From assembly GCF_002028545.1 (NCBI RefSeq), contig NZ_MWPQ01000003.1:1-64000 (forward strand): a stretch of 64,000 nucleotides of DNA, written 5' to 3'. The notes beneath the pieces are model-generated. The model saw only the letters and a list, made by a program, of their open reading frames with translations, made no database searches and had not been told where the DNA came from. The position numbers were made by a program, and so were the translations under genes. Positions 36,965 to 46,720 of this stretch are shown in pieces. Each line of letters begins with the position of its first letter. Position 1 is the first letter of the stretch. The stretch comes from Nitrobacter vulgaris (lineage in GTDB: Bacteria; Pseudomonadota; Alphaproteobacteria; Rhizobiales; Xanthobacteraceae).

Positions 36965-38809
36965 ATGCCTGCCTATCGCTCCCGCACTTCCACACACGGT
37001 CGCAACATGGCCGGCGCTCGCGGCTTGTGGCGCGCCACCGGTATGAAGAACGAGGACTTCGGCAAGCCGATCATTGCGGTGGTCAACTCCTTCACCCAAT
37101 TCGTGCCCGGGCACGTTCACCTCAAGGATCTCGGCCAGCTGGTGGCGCGCGAGATCGAGAAGGCCGGCGGCGTCGCCAAGGAATTCAACACCATCGCGGT
37201 GGATGACGGCATTGCGATGGGCCACGACGGCATGCTCTACAGCCTGCCCTCGCGCGAGGTCATCGCCGACAGCGTCGAATACATGGTCAACGCGCATTGC
37301 GCTGACGCCATGGTCTGTATCTCCAATTGCGACAAGATCACGCCCGGCATGCTGATGGCGTCGCTGCGCCTCAACATTCCATCGGTGTTTGTCTCCGGAG
37401 GCCCGATGGAATCGGGCAAGGTCACACTCAACGGCAAGGTCAAGTCCGTCGACCTGATCGACGCCATGGTCGCCGCCGCCGACGAGAATGTGAGCGACGC
37501 CGATGTCGAGGCGCTCGAACGCTCGGCATGTCCGACCTGCGGCTCGTGCTCGGGCATGTTTACCGCCAACTCGATGAACTGCCTGACCGAAGCGCTCGGC
37601 CTCGCATTGCCCGGCAATGGCTCTGTGCTCGCCACTCATGCTGACCGCAAGGGTTTGTTCGTCGAGGCCGGACATCTCATCGTCGATCTTGCGCGTCGTT
37701 ATTACGAACAGGACGACGAACGGGTGCTGCCGCGTTCGGTCGCGAGCTTCAAGGCGTTTGAAAACGCGATGACGCTCGATATTTCGATGGGCGGCTCCAC
37801 CAATACCGTGCTGCATCTGCTCGCCGCGGCCTACGAAGGCGACGTGCCCTTCACCATGAAAGACATCGACCGGCTGTCGCGCCGCGTGCCGGTCTTGTGC
37901 AAGGTCGCACCCTCCGTGCCGGACGTGCATCTGGAAGACGTGCATCGCGCCGGCGGCATCATGGGCATTCTCGGCGAACTCGATCGCGCCGGTCTGATCG
38001 ACGCCGGTCTGCCCACGGTTCACAGCACCTCGCTGAAGGATGCGCTGGAGCGCTGGGACATCAAGCGGACGAAAAGCGAGAGCGTGCGCACCTTCTACAT
38101 GGCCGCGCCGGGGGGTGTCCGCACCGAAGTCGCGTTCAGTCAGGACAAGCGCTTCGAGGAGCTCGACGCCGACCGCGCCAGAGGTTGCATCCGCGATGCT
38201 GAACACGCCTTTTCAAAAGACGGCGGTCTCGCCGTGCTTTACGGCAACATCGCGCGCGACGGCTGCATCGTGAAAACCGCGGGCGTGGACGACAGCATCC
38301 TGACCTTCTCAGGTCCCGCGCGCGTTTTCGAAAGCCAAGATGCAGCGGTGGACGCCATCCTTGGCAACAGAATCAAGCCAGGAGACGTGGTGTTGATTCG
38401 CTACGAGGGGCCGCGCGGCGGCCCCGGAATGCAGGAGATGCTGTATCCGACCAGCTATCTGAAATCGAAGGGGCTAGGCAAGCAGTGCGCGCTGATCACG
38501 GACGGCCGCTTCTCCGGCGGCTCGTCGGGCCTGTCGATCGGCCATGTCTCGCCGGAAGCAGCGGAGGGTGGTGCGATCGGTCTCGTCGAGGAAGGTGACG
38601 CCATCGCGTTCGACATTCCGAACCGGAAGGTTCATCTCGACGTCAGCGACGCTGAGCTGGAGCGCCGCCGCACGGCGATGGAGTCGAGGGGCGACAAGGC
38701 GTGGAAGCCGGCCGCTCCGCGCAAGCGCCGCGTGACGATGGCGCTGAAGGCCTACGCTGCGCATGCCACCAGCGCCGCGCTCGGCGCCGTGCGTGTGGTG
38801 AAGGAATAG
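36965..38809 (+). CDS. ilvD: Dihydroxy-acid dehydratase
   Basis: 614 residues from ATG 36965 ([20 protein letters not shown]). Third common step of valine/isoleucine synthesis: dehydrates dihydroxy-acids to 2-oxo acids. Iron-sulfur ligand regions [16 protein letters not shown] and [20 protein letters not shown], substrate/Mg motifs [49 protein letters not shown] and [20 protein letters not shown]. Length is typical of the bacterial long form. Confidence 0.97.
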   Translation: MPAYRSRTSTHGRNMAGARGLWRATGMKNEDFGKPIIAVVNSFTQFVPGHVHLKDLGQLVAREIEKAGGVAKEFNTIAVDDGIAMGHDGMLYSLPSREVIADSVEYMVNAHCADAMVCISNCDKITPGMLMASLRLNIPSVFVSGGPMESGKVTLNGKVKSVDLIDAMVAAADENVSDADVEALERSACPTCGSCSGMFTANSMNCLTEALGLALPGNGSVLATHADRKGLFVEAGHLIVDLARRYYEQDDERVLPRSVASFKAFENAMTLDISMGGSTNTVLHLLAAAYEGDVPFTMKDIDRLSRRVPVLCKVAPSVPDVHLEDVHRAGGIMGILGELDRAGLIDAGLPTVHSTSLKDALERWDIKRTKSESVRTFYMAAPGGVRTEVAFSQDKRFEELDADRARGCIRDAEHAFSKDGGLAVLYGNIARDGCIVKTAGVDDSILTFSGPARVFESQDAAVDAILGNRIKPGDVVLIRYEGPRGGPGMQEMLYPTSYLKSKGLGKQCALITDGRFSGGSSGLSIGHVSPEAAEGGAIGLVEEGDAIAFDIPNRKVHLDVSDAELERRRTAMESRGDKAWKPAAPRKRRVTMALKAYAAHATSAALGAVRVVKE

Positions 38810-38991
38810 CGTGCTCGGGTTGAAGCTTTTCGTCATGGTTGGGCATTGCCGTTCACCGAACGGCGAACGTTGTCCGCCTATGGGCTGAGCCTCCATGTCT
38901 TCGAACGCCCGAGACAGAACGACGTGTGCGTCTGGCCCAAGATCGGGCATGACAGATCCAGTTCCTGTCGTGAATGTTTGCCCCAAGCGTT

Positions 38992-39066
38992 AGAGCCTTC
39001 TTTTCACGGAAACGATGAAAGACTCCAGCTTTTTGATTTGACGCGTTTTCTTCACGCGCGTTCGCA
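38992..39066 (-). repeat. Intergenic repeat family A, copy 5
   Basis: Inverted copy: GAAAGACTCCAGCTTTTTGA, then TTTGACGCGTTTTCTTCACG. It is shorter than the others and lacks the distal GAGCGAAGTGG part. It occupies the gap between converging ilvD and ptsN; the rest of 38810-39129 shows nothing. Confidence 0.7.
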
Positions 39067-39129
39067 ATGTCGGAGTGGTCCGTTCCGTCAAAATAAGAAT
39101 CGCTCCAGGGTTTGCTGGATTCGCAGCGA

Positions 39130-39591
39130 TCAGGGGACTGTCGCCGGCGGCAGCGCCAGCACGGAATAGATCGCTTGCGCATCGCGGGAGGCCCGCAGCT
39201 TGTTGGCGATGTCCTGATCGCGCAGCAGCCGTGCGATCCGCGCCAGCGCCTTCAGATGATCCGCGCCGGCGCCCTCGGGAGCGAGCAGCAGGAAGACGAG
39301 ATCGACCGGCTGCCCATCCATTGCTTCAAAATCGATCGGACGGTCGAGTCGCGCGAAAAGACCGAATATCTTGTCGAGTTTTTGCAGCTTGCCGTGCGGG
39401 ATCGCGACACCGTAGCCGACAGCCGTGGTTCCGAGCTTCTCGCGCCGCAACAGCACCTCGAAAATCGCGCGGTCGTTCTGTCCCGTCAATTCAGCGGCAC
39501 GCGCGGCCAGTTCCTGCAGCGCCTGCTTCTTGCTGTTGACCTTCAATGCAGGAATGATCGCCTCGGGTGCGACCAGATCGGTAATCATCAT
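39130..39591 (-). CDS. ptsN: PTS IIA-like nitrogen regulatory protein PtsN (EIIA-Ntr)
   Basis: 153 residues from ATG 39591 (a second ATG follows directly). Accepts phosphate from NPr on His66 in GYGVAIPHGK. Other family features: LREKLG-type segment LLRREKLGTTAV, DGQPVDLVFLLLAPEGAGAD, HLKALARIARLLRD. Regulates potassium transport, nitrogen and carbon metabolism. Last gene of the rpoN-hpf-ptsN series. Confidence 0.96.
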   Translation of the reverse strand: MMITDLVAPEAIIPALKVNSKKQALQELAARAAELTGQNDRAIFEVLLRREKLGTTAVGYGVAIPHGKLQKLDKIFGLFARLDRPIDFEAMDGQPVDLVFLLLAPEGAGADHLKALARIARLLRDQDIANKLRASRDAQAIYSVLALPPATVP

Positions 39592-39829
39592 ATGACGTTC
39601 CGAGGTGAGGTTTGCCGTCAGGTTGCGAAAGACACGTCAGACAAGCAGCAACAAACGTGAGCCCACATACGGGCGAACGCACACGCTAAGCGGTTCGCGG
39701 CCCTCCGGCCAGGATGACCGGCCTTATAGTCTAACGCGAGCCCGATGCCAATTCCCGAACTTTTATGTAGACCGATCGGGAAGGCCGCGGCCCATATGGA
39801 TCGTCGTCCCAAGCGTCAATGGCAACAAG

Positions 39830-40426
39830 TCAGGCCGCGCCGTTGACGGACGGCGGGTCGATCCAGCCCACATTGCCATCAGGTCTGCGATAGATCATGT
39901 TTACGCGGCCGCTGGAGCCATGCTGGAACACCAACATGGGTGCGCCGGTGAAATCGAGTTCCATCACCGCTTCGCTAACCGAGAGCCGCCTCAGCGAGGT
40001 GACGGTTTCTGCGATGATCACCGGATTGAAGGCGGTGACCTCGTCTTCGCCGTCCACAGCTGGCGCCTCGATAACGTAGCTCGGCGCGTCGAGCCCGGCG
40101 ATCGCCTCCGCAGCGGCGTGCGCTTTGCGCGCCGAGCGATCCTTGAGACGGCTCTTGTAGCGGCGCAGACGCTTTTCGATTTGCAGCAGTGCCTGATCGG
40201 CGCTCGCATAGGCATCCGCGGCATTAGATTCAGCCTCGAGCGTTACTCCAGAATCCAGATGCAGCGCGCAGTCGGTGCGGAATCCGAAACCGTCCTTGCT
40301 CAGCGTGATGTGGCCCGAATATTGTCCATCAAAGTATTTTCGGAGAACCTCGTCGGTACGGTTGTTGAGGCGCCCTCGCAGCGCCTCGCCGACGTTAATG
40401 CTCTTGCCCGAGATTCGAAGTGTCAT
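39830..40426 (-). CDS. hpf: Ribosome hibernation promoting factor, long form
   Basis: 198 residues from ATG 40426, with TGAGGC upstream; ATG 40438 is less likely. N-terminal sigma-54 modulation/S30EA domain (LRISGKSINVGEALRGRLNN, GHITLSKDGFGF, DAYASADQALLQIEKRLRRY) and the C-terminal dimerisation tail (RLSVSEAVMELDFTGAPMLV, NMIYRRPDGNVGWIDP). The long form drives 100S ribosome dimers in stationary phase. It lies 57 bases after rpoN. Confidence 0.96.
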   Translation of the reverse strand: MTLRISGKSINVGEALRGRLNNRTDEVLRKYFDGQYSGHITLSKDGFGFRTDCALHLDSGVTLEAESNAADAYASADQALLQIEKRLRRYKSRLKDRSARKAHAAAEAIAGLDAPSYVIEAPAVDGEDEVTAFNPVIIAETVTSLRRLSVSEAVMELDFTGAPMLVFQHGSSGRVNMIYRRPDGNVGWIDPPSVNGAA

Positions 40427-40482
40427 GACAAGCCTCATCGATCATGAGTGGGGAGAGATTATCGGGTGTCGCGGGTGCGCAA

Positions 40483-42123
40483 TCAAGCCGGTGCGGCATT
40501 GCGCGAGCGGTTCGGCGACGGAGCAGACGCCGTCTGCGCGCCGCCAAGCAGATTCTGCTTTTCGCGGCGGCGCTGCACTGAAGAAGGGATTCGCAGCGCT
40601 TCGCGATATTTAGCGACGGTGCGGCGGGCGATGTCAATTCCGGCTTCGCGCAGTCTTTCCACGATGGTGTCGTCGGACAGAACAGCCGACGGCGCTTCTG
40701 CATCGATCAGTTGCTTGATGTGGTGACGGACCGACTCCGCCGAGTGGGCGGAACCGCCGTCGGCCGCGGCGATCGATGCCGTGAAGAAATACTTTAACTC
40801 GAAGACGCCGCGATTTGTCGCCATGTATTTGTTAGCGGTGACGCGGGACACGGTGGACTCATGCATCTGGATCGCATCCGCCACGGTCTTGAGATTGAGT
40901 GGTCTCAAATGGGCGATGCCATGCGCGAAAAAGCCGTCCTGCTGCCGCACGATCTCTGTCGCCACCTTGAGAATGGTGCGGGCACGCTGGTCGAGCGCGC
41001 GGACCAGCCAGGTCGCGTTTTGCAGGCAGTCCGTAAAATAGGTCTTGTCGCCGTCCTTGTGGATCGTCTTCGACAATTCGGCATAGTACGTTTGGTTGAC
41101 CAGCACGCGCGGCAGCGTATCGCTGTTGAGTTCCACGAGCCAGCCGCCGTCCGGACCGGGCCGCACGTACACGTCCGGCACCACCGTCTGCGTGCGCGTG
41201 GTGCCGAACCTCAAGCCCGGCTTGGGATCGAGATGACGGATTTCGCCGACCATCTCGGCGAGGTCGTCGTCGTCTACGCCGCAGATCCTGCGCAAGGCTG
41301 CGAGATCACGCCTCGCCAGCAGCTCGAGATGCTCGACCAGCGCCTGCATCGCTGGATCGTAACGGTCCTTCTCGCGCAACTGGATCGCAAGGCATTCGCT
41401 TAAGCTGCGGGCGCAGATGCCGGGTGGATCGAAAGTCTGCAACACCGCGATAACGGCCGCCAACTCGCTTTCGCTGGCGCCGAGCTTGTCGCCGACTTCG
41501 CTAAGATCGGCTGGCAGGTAACCAGCCTCGTCGACGAGATCGATCAGATACCGGCCAATCATGCGCTGCGCCGGCACCGTGACGGCCACCGCAAGCTGTT
41601 CGGCGAGATGTTCGCCGAGCGTTATCTCCGCCGCGACGAAGGCTTCGAGATTGTAGCTATCATCGCTGGAGGCGCCGCCGCCCCATTCCGTGAACGTGAC
41701 CGGTGCGGCATCCTGCGCGGTCCGCGCTGCAGCCTCGGCCGGTTCTTCCGGAAAAACGTTTTCCAGGCCGCTGTCGAAGGTCTGTTCGATCTCCGCGCGG
41801 CTGCCGAGATCACGATTCATCCATTCGTCGGGCGCGGGTTCCAAATCCTGACCACCGGTGCCCTCGCCTGCGCCGCGGTCCGCGAACGCCGCCGCGTCGT
41901 CACCTTCTGAATATTCAGTGTCCCTTACGGCCGACCCTCCGGCGACCGGCGGGTCGGGGTCCTCGCTCGCGCGCTCCAGCAGAGGATTCCGCTCCAGTTC
42001 CTCCTCGACAAACGCAGAAAGGTCCAGATTCGACAGTTGCAGCAGCTTGATCGCCTGCATGAGTTGCGGCGTCATCACCAGCGACTGGGACTGTCGAAAT
42101 TCGAGTTTCTGCGTTAGCGCCAT
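40483..42123 (-). CDS. rpoN: RNA polymerase sigma-54 factor
   Basis: 546 residues from ATG 42123. Region I activator-interaction domain (LEFRQSQSLVMTPQLMQAIK, LLQLSNLDLSAFVEEELERN), an acidic region II (about 60-130), the core-binding domain, the DNA-binding HTH (VADAIQMHESTVSRVTANKY) and the RpoN box ARRTVAKYREALRIPSSVQR near residue 515. Directs nitrogen-fixation, nitrogen-assimilation and other activator-dependent genes. It lies in the conserved lptB-rpoN-hpf-ptsN neighbourhood, separated from lptB here by two small genes. Confidence 0.97.
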   Translation of the reverse strand: MALTQKLEFRQSQSLVMTPQLMQAIKLLQLSNLDLSAFVEEELERNPLLERASEDPDPPVAGGSAVRDTEYSEGDDAAAFADRGAGEGTGGQDLEPAPDEWMNRDLGSRAEIEQTFDSGLENVFPEEPAEAAARTAQDAAPVTFTEWGGGASSDDSYNLEAFVAAEITLGEHLAEQLAVAVTVPAQRMIGRYLIDLVDEAGYLPADLSEVGDKLGASESELAAVIAVLQTFDPPGICARSLSECLAIQLREKDRYDPAMQALVEHLELLARRDLAALRRICGVDDDDLAEMVGEIRHLDPKPGLRFGTTRTQTVVPDVYVRPGPDGGWLVELNSDTLPRVLVNQTYYAELSKTIHKDGDKTYFTDCLQNATWLVRALDQRARTILKVATEIVRQQDGFFAHGIAHLRPLNLKTVADAIQMHESTVSRVTANKYMATNRGVFELKYFFTASIAAADGGSAHSAESVRHHIKQLIDAEAPSAVLSDDTIVERLREAGIDIARRTVAKYREALRIPSSVQRRREKQNLLGGAQTASAPSPNRSRNAAPA

Positions 42124-42210
42124 GCCAAGAGCGGTCCAAATGGTCCGATTCTTGCTTAGCTTTTTTATGGCCGGATGTACACGCTTTACGATGACAATCC
42201 GACTTTTGGC

Positions 42211-42600
42211 TTAGTAATCGAGGGCTTGTACCGGAGGCAGCGTGACTTTCGGGGGAACCGCACGCGGTTCAGCGGCCATCGCTGCTGTCGATGTTGCGGT
42301 CCGGCTTGCCGTCTGCGCATCGGGTGCGCGGCCGCCGCTATCGGTCACGGTCGTCCGTCCCCGATGCCCTTGTTTGGAGGATTGCCGTCGCGACTTGGTC
42401 GATGAGTGGCGCAGTCCCCACGAACGCGCGATCGACGGCCCCGCAGTATAGCCAACCACCGCGCCGGCGACCGCCCCGACCGGACCCAGCACCACCGCGC
42501 CCGACAACGCGCCGAGCGCAGCGCTGCCGGCACGTTCCTGCGCCGCCGCCGCAGACGATAGCAGCGCGAGCGAGGCAATTGCAGCAAGGACTGTCTTCAT
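42211..42600 (-). CDS. Secreted glycine-zipper protein, hypothetical
   Basis: 129 residues from ATG 42600 with GGGAGCGTGAA upstream. Signal peptide MKTVLAAIASLALLSSAAAA, then a Gly/Ala-rich zipper (LGALSGAVVLGPVGAVAGAV) that may enter or line a membrane, and a basic, disordered tail. It is not normally part of the lptB-rpoN neighbourhood. Function unknown. Confidence 0.6.
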   Translation of the reverse strand: MKTVLAAIASLALLSSAAAAQERAGSAALGALSGAVVLGPVGAVAGAVVGYTAGPSIARSWGLRHSSTKSRRQSSKQGHRGRTTVTDSGGRAPDAQTASRTATSTAAMAAEPRAVPPKVTLPPVQALDY

Positions 42601-42765
42601 TTCACGCTCCCCGTTTTGTCGACGAGAAAGAACGAAGAATGCGGCGAGACGGGGGTCGGCCCGCCGCCGATACGCCCGCGGAAGTTCCCAATTCGGCCAT
42701 CGGCGCGGTTCAGCTTCGGGGCGTTGGCCGGCCGCCGCCGCGCCAACCACGCGAGGAAACTGCAC

Positions 42766-43062
42766 ATGTTCAAGACCAGCCTTCTTGTTGCCGCCGCGGG
42801 ATTGTTATTCGCGCTCCCCGCGTTTGCCGCGGATTTCTCCTTCACCGGCGAAGCCCCGCAGATGATTTGCGACGACGACGGGAATTGCTACCGCACGCAC
42901 GCGCCGCCGTTCGTCGAACGCTGGCAGGATGATGATGACGATGATGGCGTCTATGAGCGCCCCGGTTATCGTTCCCGCTACGGGGCGCCGGGCGTCGGCG
43001 TCTATCGCAACTTTGACGACGGACCGGCAATTGATGTCGATGTCAATGACGACCCCTGGTGA
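42766..43062 (+). CDS. Small exported acidic protein, hypothetical
   Basis: 98 residues from ATG 42766, with GAGGAA upstream. Signal peptide MFKTSLLVAAAGLLFALPAF. The mature part has Cys-Asp-Asp-Asp-Gly-Asn-Cys, a run of six aspartates near residue 54, a Tyr/Arg/Gly-rich segment, and an acidic C-terminus ending NDDPW. Possible metal binding is inferred from the aspartates. No family recognised. Confidence 0.6.
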   Translation: MFKTSLLVAAAGLLFALPAFAADFSFTGEAPQMICDDDGNCYRTHAPPFVERWQDDDDDDGVYERPGYRSRYGAPGVGVYRNFDDGPAIDVDVNDDPW

Positions 43063-43120
43063 GGGGTCGAATCACGCGTAGCGTTGCAAGGATCGAGCGG
43101 AAAAGTCTGGCGGCGACTAT

Positions 43121-44137
43121 CTACAACCGGAATTCCTCGCCCAGATACAGGCGCCGCACGTCGGGGTCGTTGACGATCGCCTCAGGGCTGCCCTCGGTCA
43201 GGATCTCGCCCGCATAGACGATGTAGGCGCGGTCGGTCAGGCCGAGCGTTTCGCGGACGTTGTGGTCGGTGATGAGCACGCCGATGCCGCGATTGGTCAG
43301 ATGGCGCACAAGATCTTGAATATCACCGACCGCGATTGGGTCGATGCCGGCGAATGGTTCATCCAGCAGCATGTAATTCGGGCGCGTCGCCAGCGCGCGC
43401 GCGATCTCCACGCGCCGGCGCTCGCCGCCGGACAGCGCGATCGATGGCGATTTCCGCAGGCGCGTGATGTTGAATTCCTCGAGCAGCGCGTCGAGCTCGG
43501 CTTCGCGCTTCTTCTTGCTTGGCTCGACAACCTCGAGCACGGCACGGATGTTTTGCTCGACGCTGAGGCCGCGGAAGATCGAGGCTTCCTGCGGCAGATA
43601 GCCGATCCCGAGCCGCGCCCGCTGGTACATCGGCAGTTTGGTCACGTCGTGACCGTCGAGTTCGATAGCGCCGCGATCCGCAGGGATCAGACCAGTGATC
43701 ATGTAGAATACGGTGGTCTTGCCGGCGCCGTTCGGACCCAAAAGTCCGACCGCCTCGCCGCGGCGGACATAGATGCTCACGCCGCGCACGACCTGACGGG
43801 AGCCGAAACTTTTTTCCACCCCGTGTACGGCCAGGTAACCAGGACGCGCGGCCATCCGTGGCGCGGCAGTCCCGTTGGAGGCGGTGCGCGGCCGGGAAGC
43901 TTCTGGCCGGGACGTTTCAGGCGCTGAGCGCGCCAGAACCCGGGGTTGCGAAACGGACGGGGCCGGCGGAGCGTTGCGACGGGTCCCGTGAGCGATCGGC
44001 GGTGCGTCGCGCACCGGATTGGTCAGCATGTCGCCAATGGTATCGCCGAGTGCCGTGATGTCCGTCCGGGTCCGCGCAAACGCTTGCGCCCCGCGCTTCT
44101 GCGGCCGCTTACGGAATACATTGAAGATATCCACCAT
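43121..44137 (-). CDS. lptB: LPS export ABC transporter ATPase LptB with N-terminal extension
   Basis: 338 residues from ATG 44137. The ATPase core begins near residue 95. Walker A GPNGAGKTT (134-142), Q-loop IGYLPQEASIFRGLSVEQNI, signature LSGGERRRVEIARALATRPN, Walker B YMLLDEPFAGIDPIAVGDIQ, H-loop ITDHNVRETL. It drives LptFG extraction of lipopolysaccharide from the inner membrane to LptC and LptA. The first about 95 residues (Arg/Pro/Ala-rich, beginning MVDIFNVFRKRPQKRGAQAF) are absent from E. coli LptB (241 aa). lptA and lptC lie upstream on the same strand. Confidence 0.94.
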   Translation of the reverse strand: MVDIFNVFRKRPQKRGAQAFARTRTDITALGDTIGDMLTNPVRDAPPIAHGTRRNAPPAPSVSQPRVLARSAPETSRPEASRPRTASNGTAAPRMAARPGYLAVHGVEKSFGSRQVVRGVSIYVRRGEAVGLLGPNGAGKTTVFYMITGLIPADRGAIELDGHDVTKLPMYQRARLGIGYLPQEASIFRGLSVEQNIRAVLEVVEPSKKKREAELDALLEEFNITRLRKSPSIALSGGERRRVEIARALATRPNYMLLDEPFAGIDPIAVGDIQDLVRHLTNRGIGVLITDHNVRETLGLTDRAYIVYAGEILTEGSPEAIVNDPDVRRLYLGEEFRL

Positions 44138-44338
44138 GGGCGCCTGCTCAGCTTCTCACGGTCGTTCGCCTGCATCCCGCAGCGTGCCTGATTCGTCGCC
44201 TCACCATGAATGAGGAAACATCCGTTGCCCGCAACACCCGCCTCCGCCGCGGCAGCTTTAAATCCGCTTGCGGTAGATACAAACGAGCGACTGCGGATTC
44301 AACTTCCTGCCGCCATGTCCTTGGACAATTAACTGATA

Positions 44339-45028
44339 TCATTTGGGCTTTTGTGTTGATCCGGGGAGCGACAGCGGTCCACCCAGCGGCCCTCCCTGCC
44401 CGGACGACTGAAACAGGCCCTGTACCCGCCCATTCTTTGATTCGACGCGGGAAACGCCGGTGGTCATGTCTACGATCAGCCTGTCGCCGCGTAATACGTT
44501 CTTGCCCTGGGTCAGAACAACTCCGCCGAGCATGGTGACCAGATTTGTCTTGGTGTCGAACACCGCGGTTTCGCCGGTCACGACCTGGTCCTTCTGGGTC
44601 ACGACCACGCTGCCCTTGGCCTCCAGCCGCTTGATCGAGGATGCACCCGATGGGCCCGGTTCCGCCGATTTCATCGCCGTCCTCGCTGGTGCCTTGGCCT
44701 TGCCGTCAGCGGTCGAACTGCCGCCCTCGTAATAGACCACGAGCGTCTTCGATGTCATCGTGGTGTCGCCCTGCACCACCTTGACGTTTCCGGAGAAAGT
44801 CGCCTCTTTTTTCTTATCGCGCATCTCCAGCGCGGCGGCCTCGATCTGGATTGGCTGATCGCGATTCTGGGAAAAACCCTGCATCGCGTTGGGAACGCCC
44901 TGCACCGAGCTTTGTCCGGCCGCTTCGCCGACAGCCATCACGGCGACGGCGACCAATCCGCCGCGCAGCAGGAGAGCTATGCGGGAAACCGGGGGAAAGC
45001 AGCGAAAACTTGGCACGGTCGAATTCAT
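44339..45028 (-). CDS. lptA: LptA-like periplasmic LPS transport protein
   Basis: 229 residues from ATG 45028, overlapping the lptC stop (ATGA). It has an N-terminal hydrophobic export signal (IALLLRGGLVAVAVMAVGEA) and an OstA-type beta-jellyroll (PIQIEAAALEMRDKKKEATF, SGNVKVVQGDTTMTSKTLVV, VTGETAVFDTKTNLVTMLGG, VVLTQGKNVLRGDRLIVDMT). It forms the bridge carrying LPS across the periplasm. Length is a little above E. coli LptA because of Ser/Ala-rich insertions. Confidence 0.92.
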   Translation of the reverse strand: MNSTVPSFRCFPPVSRIALLLRGGLVAVAVMAVGEAAGQSSVQGVPNAMQGFSQNRDQPIQIEAAALEMRDKKKEATFSGNVKVVQGDTTMTSKTLVVYYEGGSSTADGKAKAPARTAMKSAEPGPSGASSIKRLEAKGSVVVTQKDQVVTGETAVFDTKTNLVTMLGGVVLTQGKNVLRGDRLIVDMTTGVSRVESKNGRVQGLFQSSGQGGPLGGPLSLPGSTQKPK

Positions 45029-45717
45029 TTCGTATCGCCGCCCGCACCGGCAGTTGCGGGAGGGCGGTCCATCACCAGATGCATGACGACATTTTTCTCG
45101 AATCGCACCACGTCGCCCTTTTCGGTGACCTGCATGGTGTCGGCGGTCAGCGTTCCGTTCAGCAGTTTGACATCGACGGGCTGGTCCGAGGTGACAGTGC
45201 CCCGGCCCATATCGACCATGGCATGGGTCAGCCGCGCCTCGTATCCGGTCGAAGACTGCATGAGGATATCCTTATGCAGGTCGAGCACTTGCGTTTTCGT
45301 GTTGAACATCCCGGTGCGGGAATTCAAGGTCACCGTCGAGTTGTCCTCCATCCGCACTTTGGCCTGCAAGGTATGCAGTTCGACATGATCGGGGTCGGTG
45401 ACGTCCTGCGTTGCTGTGGTGGCCTGCATCTCGTAGGGCCGCTTATCCGGCGTGAAGCCAGCGAGGCGCGGCGATTCCATCGTGATCTTGGTGCCGGAGA
45501 CGACGAGATTATCCATGTCGAGCGGCAGGCTCGCCAGCGCGCGGAAGGGATTGAAGGTTGCGATCCCGATCAGCGCGGCCATCGCCAGCCCAACCGCCCC
45601 GGGCACCGCGATCCGCAATACCCGCACCAAGCGGCTGTGTCGGGCGGCGCGGGCGAACCTTGCTTCCAGCCCAGTCTGCATTCCGGCTTGATAGGTGGGA
45701 TTGTGAACCGAGTACAC
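45025..45717 (-). CDS. lptC: LPS export protein LptC
   Basis: 230 residues, start GTG at 45717. One N-terminal membrane anchor at about 35-57 (VLRIAVPGAVGLAMAALIGI) and a periplasmic OstA-like fold (KITMESPRLAGFTPDKRPYE, TLQAKVRMEDNSTVTLNSRT, TVTSDQPVDVKLLNGTLTAD). It receives LPS from LptBFG and hands it to LptA. Translationally coupled to lptA. Confidence 0.92.
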   Translation of the reverse strand: MYSVHNPTYQAGMQTGLEARFARAARHSRLVRVLRIAVPGAVGLAMAALIGIATFNPFRALASLPLDMDNLVVSGTKITMESPRLAGFTPDKRPYEMQATTATQDVTDPDHVELHTLQAKVRMEDNSTVTLNSRTGMFNTKTQVLDLHKDILMQSSTGYEARLTHAMVDMGRGTVTSDQPVDVKLLNGTLTADTMQVTEKGDVVRFEKNVVMHLVMDRPPATAGAGGDTK

Positions 45718-45944
45718 CGCTGCTCCGGGCGCCTGTTCTGGTTATCCTACCCCGAAATGGGGGTCTTCGCAGCCCGGACATCGTGCGGCGGCACACCCGC
45801 ACGCGCATCTTTCGGTCGCTGCTGGTGCCGAGCGCGTTTGCTGCTTTAGCCGCTTTGACCTCGAAGCCTGCCCCACCGAGGACGAGGAGTGTGACCGAAA
45901 GGGGGCGAAAGGCCGACCACGAGGCTGCGATCTTCGGGCGCGGC

Positions 45945-46565
45945 TCACGAATGCGCGAAAATGTCGTCGGCTTCCCAGCCGGAGAGATCGAGCTTCGCTC
46001 GCGTCGGCAGGAACTCGAAACACGCTTGCGCCAGCGCGGTGCGATCCTCGCGCGCCAGCATCATGTCGAGCTTGGCGCGCAAAGCGTGCAGATGCAGCAC
46101 GTCGGAAGCGGCGTAAGCGAGCTGCGCGTCGCTCAGCGCCTGCGATCCCCAATCGCTCGATTGCTGCTGCTTCGACAGGTCGATGCTGAGAGCCTCGCGC
46201 ACCAGATCCTTCAAGCCGTGCCGATCGGTATAGGTACGGGTCAATCGCGAGGCGATCTTGGTGCAGTAGACCGGCCGAGGCATCACGCCGAATGCGTTGT
46301 ACAGCGCGGCGAGGTCGAAGCGCGCGAAGTGGAAGATCTTGACGACGGCCGGATCGCCGAGAAGCTTCTTCAGGTTCGGCGCGTCACCCTGCCCTTTGGC
46401 GATCTGAATGACGTCGGCCGAACCGTCGCCCGGCGACATCTGGACCACGCACAGCCGGTCGCGGTGCGGATTGAGGCCCATGGTCTCGGTATCGATCGCC
46501 GCCGAACCGGTGTAGCGCGTAAGATCCTGGTCCGGTAGGTCGCCACGGTGCAGACGGATGGTCAT
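45945..46565 (-). CDS. rnd: Ribonuclease D-like 3'-5' exonuclease
   Basis: 206 residues from ATG 46565. DEDDy exonuclease domain only: IDTETMGLNPHRDRLCVVQM (Asp-Glu), FHFARFDLAALYNAFGV (Asp), YAASDVLHLHALRAKLD (Tyr and Asp). E. coli RNase D (375 aa) also has two HRDC domains, which are missing here; this short form is common in alphaproteobacteria. Acts in tRNA 3' end trimming and RNA decay. Confidence 0.92.
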   Translation of the reverse strand: MTIRLHRGDLPDQDLTRYTGSAAIDTETMGLNPHRDRLCVVQMSPGDGSADVIQIAKGQGDAPNLKKLLGDPAVVKIFHFARFDLAALYNAFGVMPRPVYCTKIASRLTRTYTDRHGLKDLVREALSIDLSKQQQSSDWGSQALSDAQLAYAASDVLHLHALRAKLDMMLAREDRTALAQACFEFLPTRAKLDLSGWEADDIFAHS

Positions 46566-46616
46566 AATGTCTCGGCCTCGTCGAATCGATTGGGGCTAAA
46601 ATATCGTTGCAATGAC

Positions 46617-46720
46617 TATAGCGTTTTCGAGTGAAGTGGGCACCGGTTCGTGCAAGAAAACGCGTCAAATCAAGATCATAGAGCCCCGCTTCTGATTTCG
46701 TCAGAAGCGGGAAGGGCTCT
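46617..46720 (+). repeat. Intergenic repeat family A, copy 6
   Basis: The most complete copy: GCGTTTTCGAGTGAAGTGGG, CACCGGTTCGTGCAAGAAAA, CGCGTCAAATCAAGATCATA, then a hairpin CCGCTTCTGA...TCAGAAGCGG. The rest of the gap to 46940 shows no gene. Confidence 0.8.

Noticed and set aside
36632-38206. Long open frame antisense to ilvD (524 codons)
   Set aside because: It lies opposite a certain gene in GC-rich DNA, where the complementary frame stays open by codon bias. Its product has no recognisable motif.
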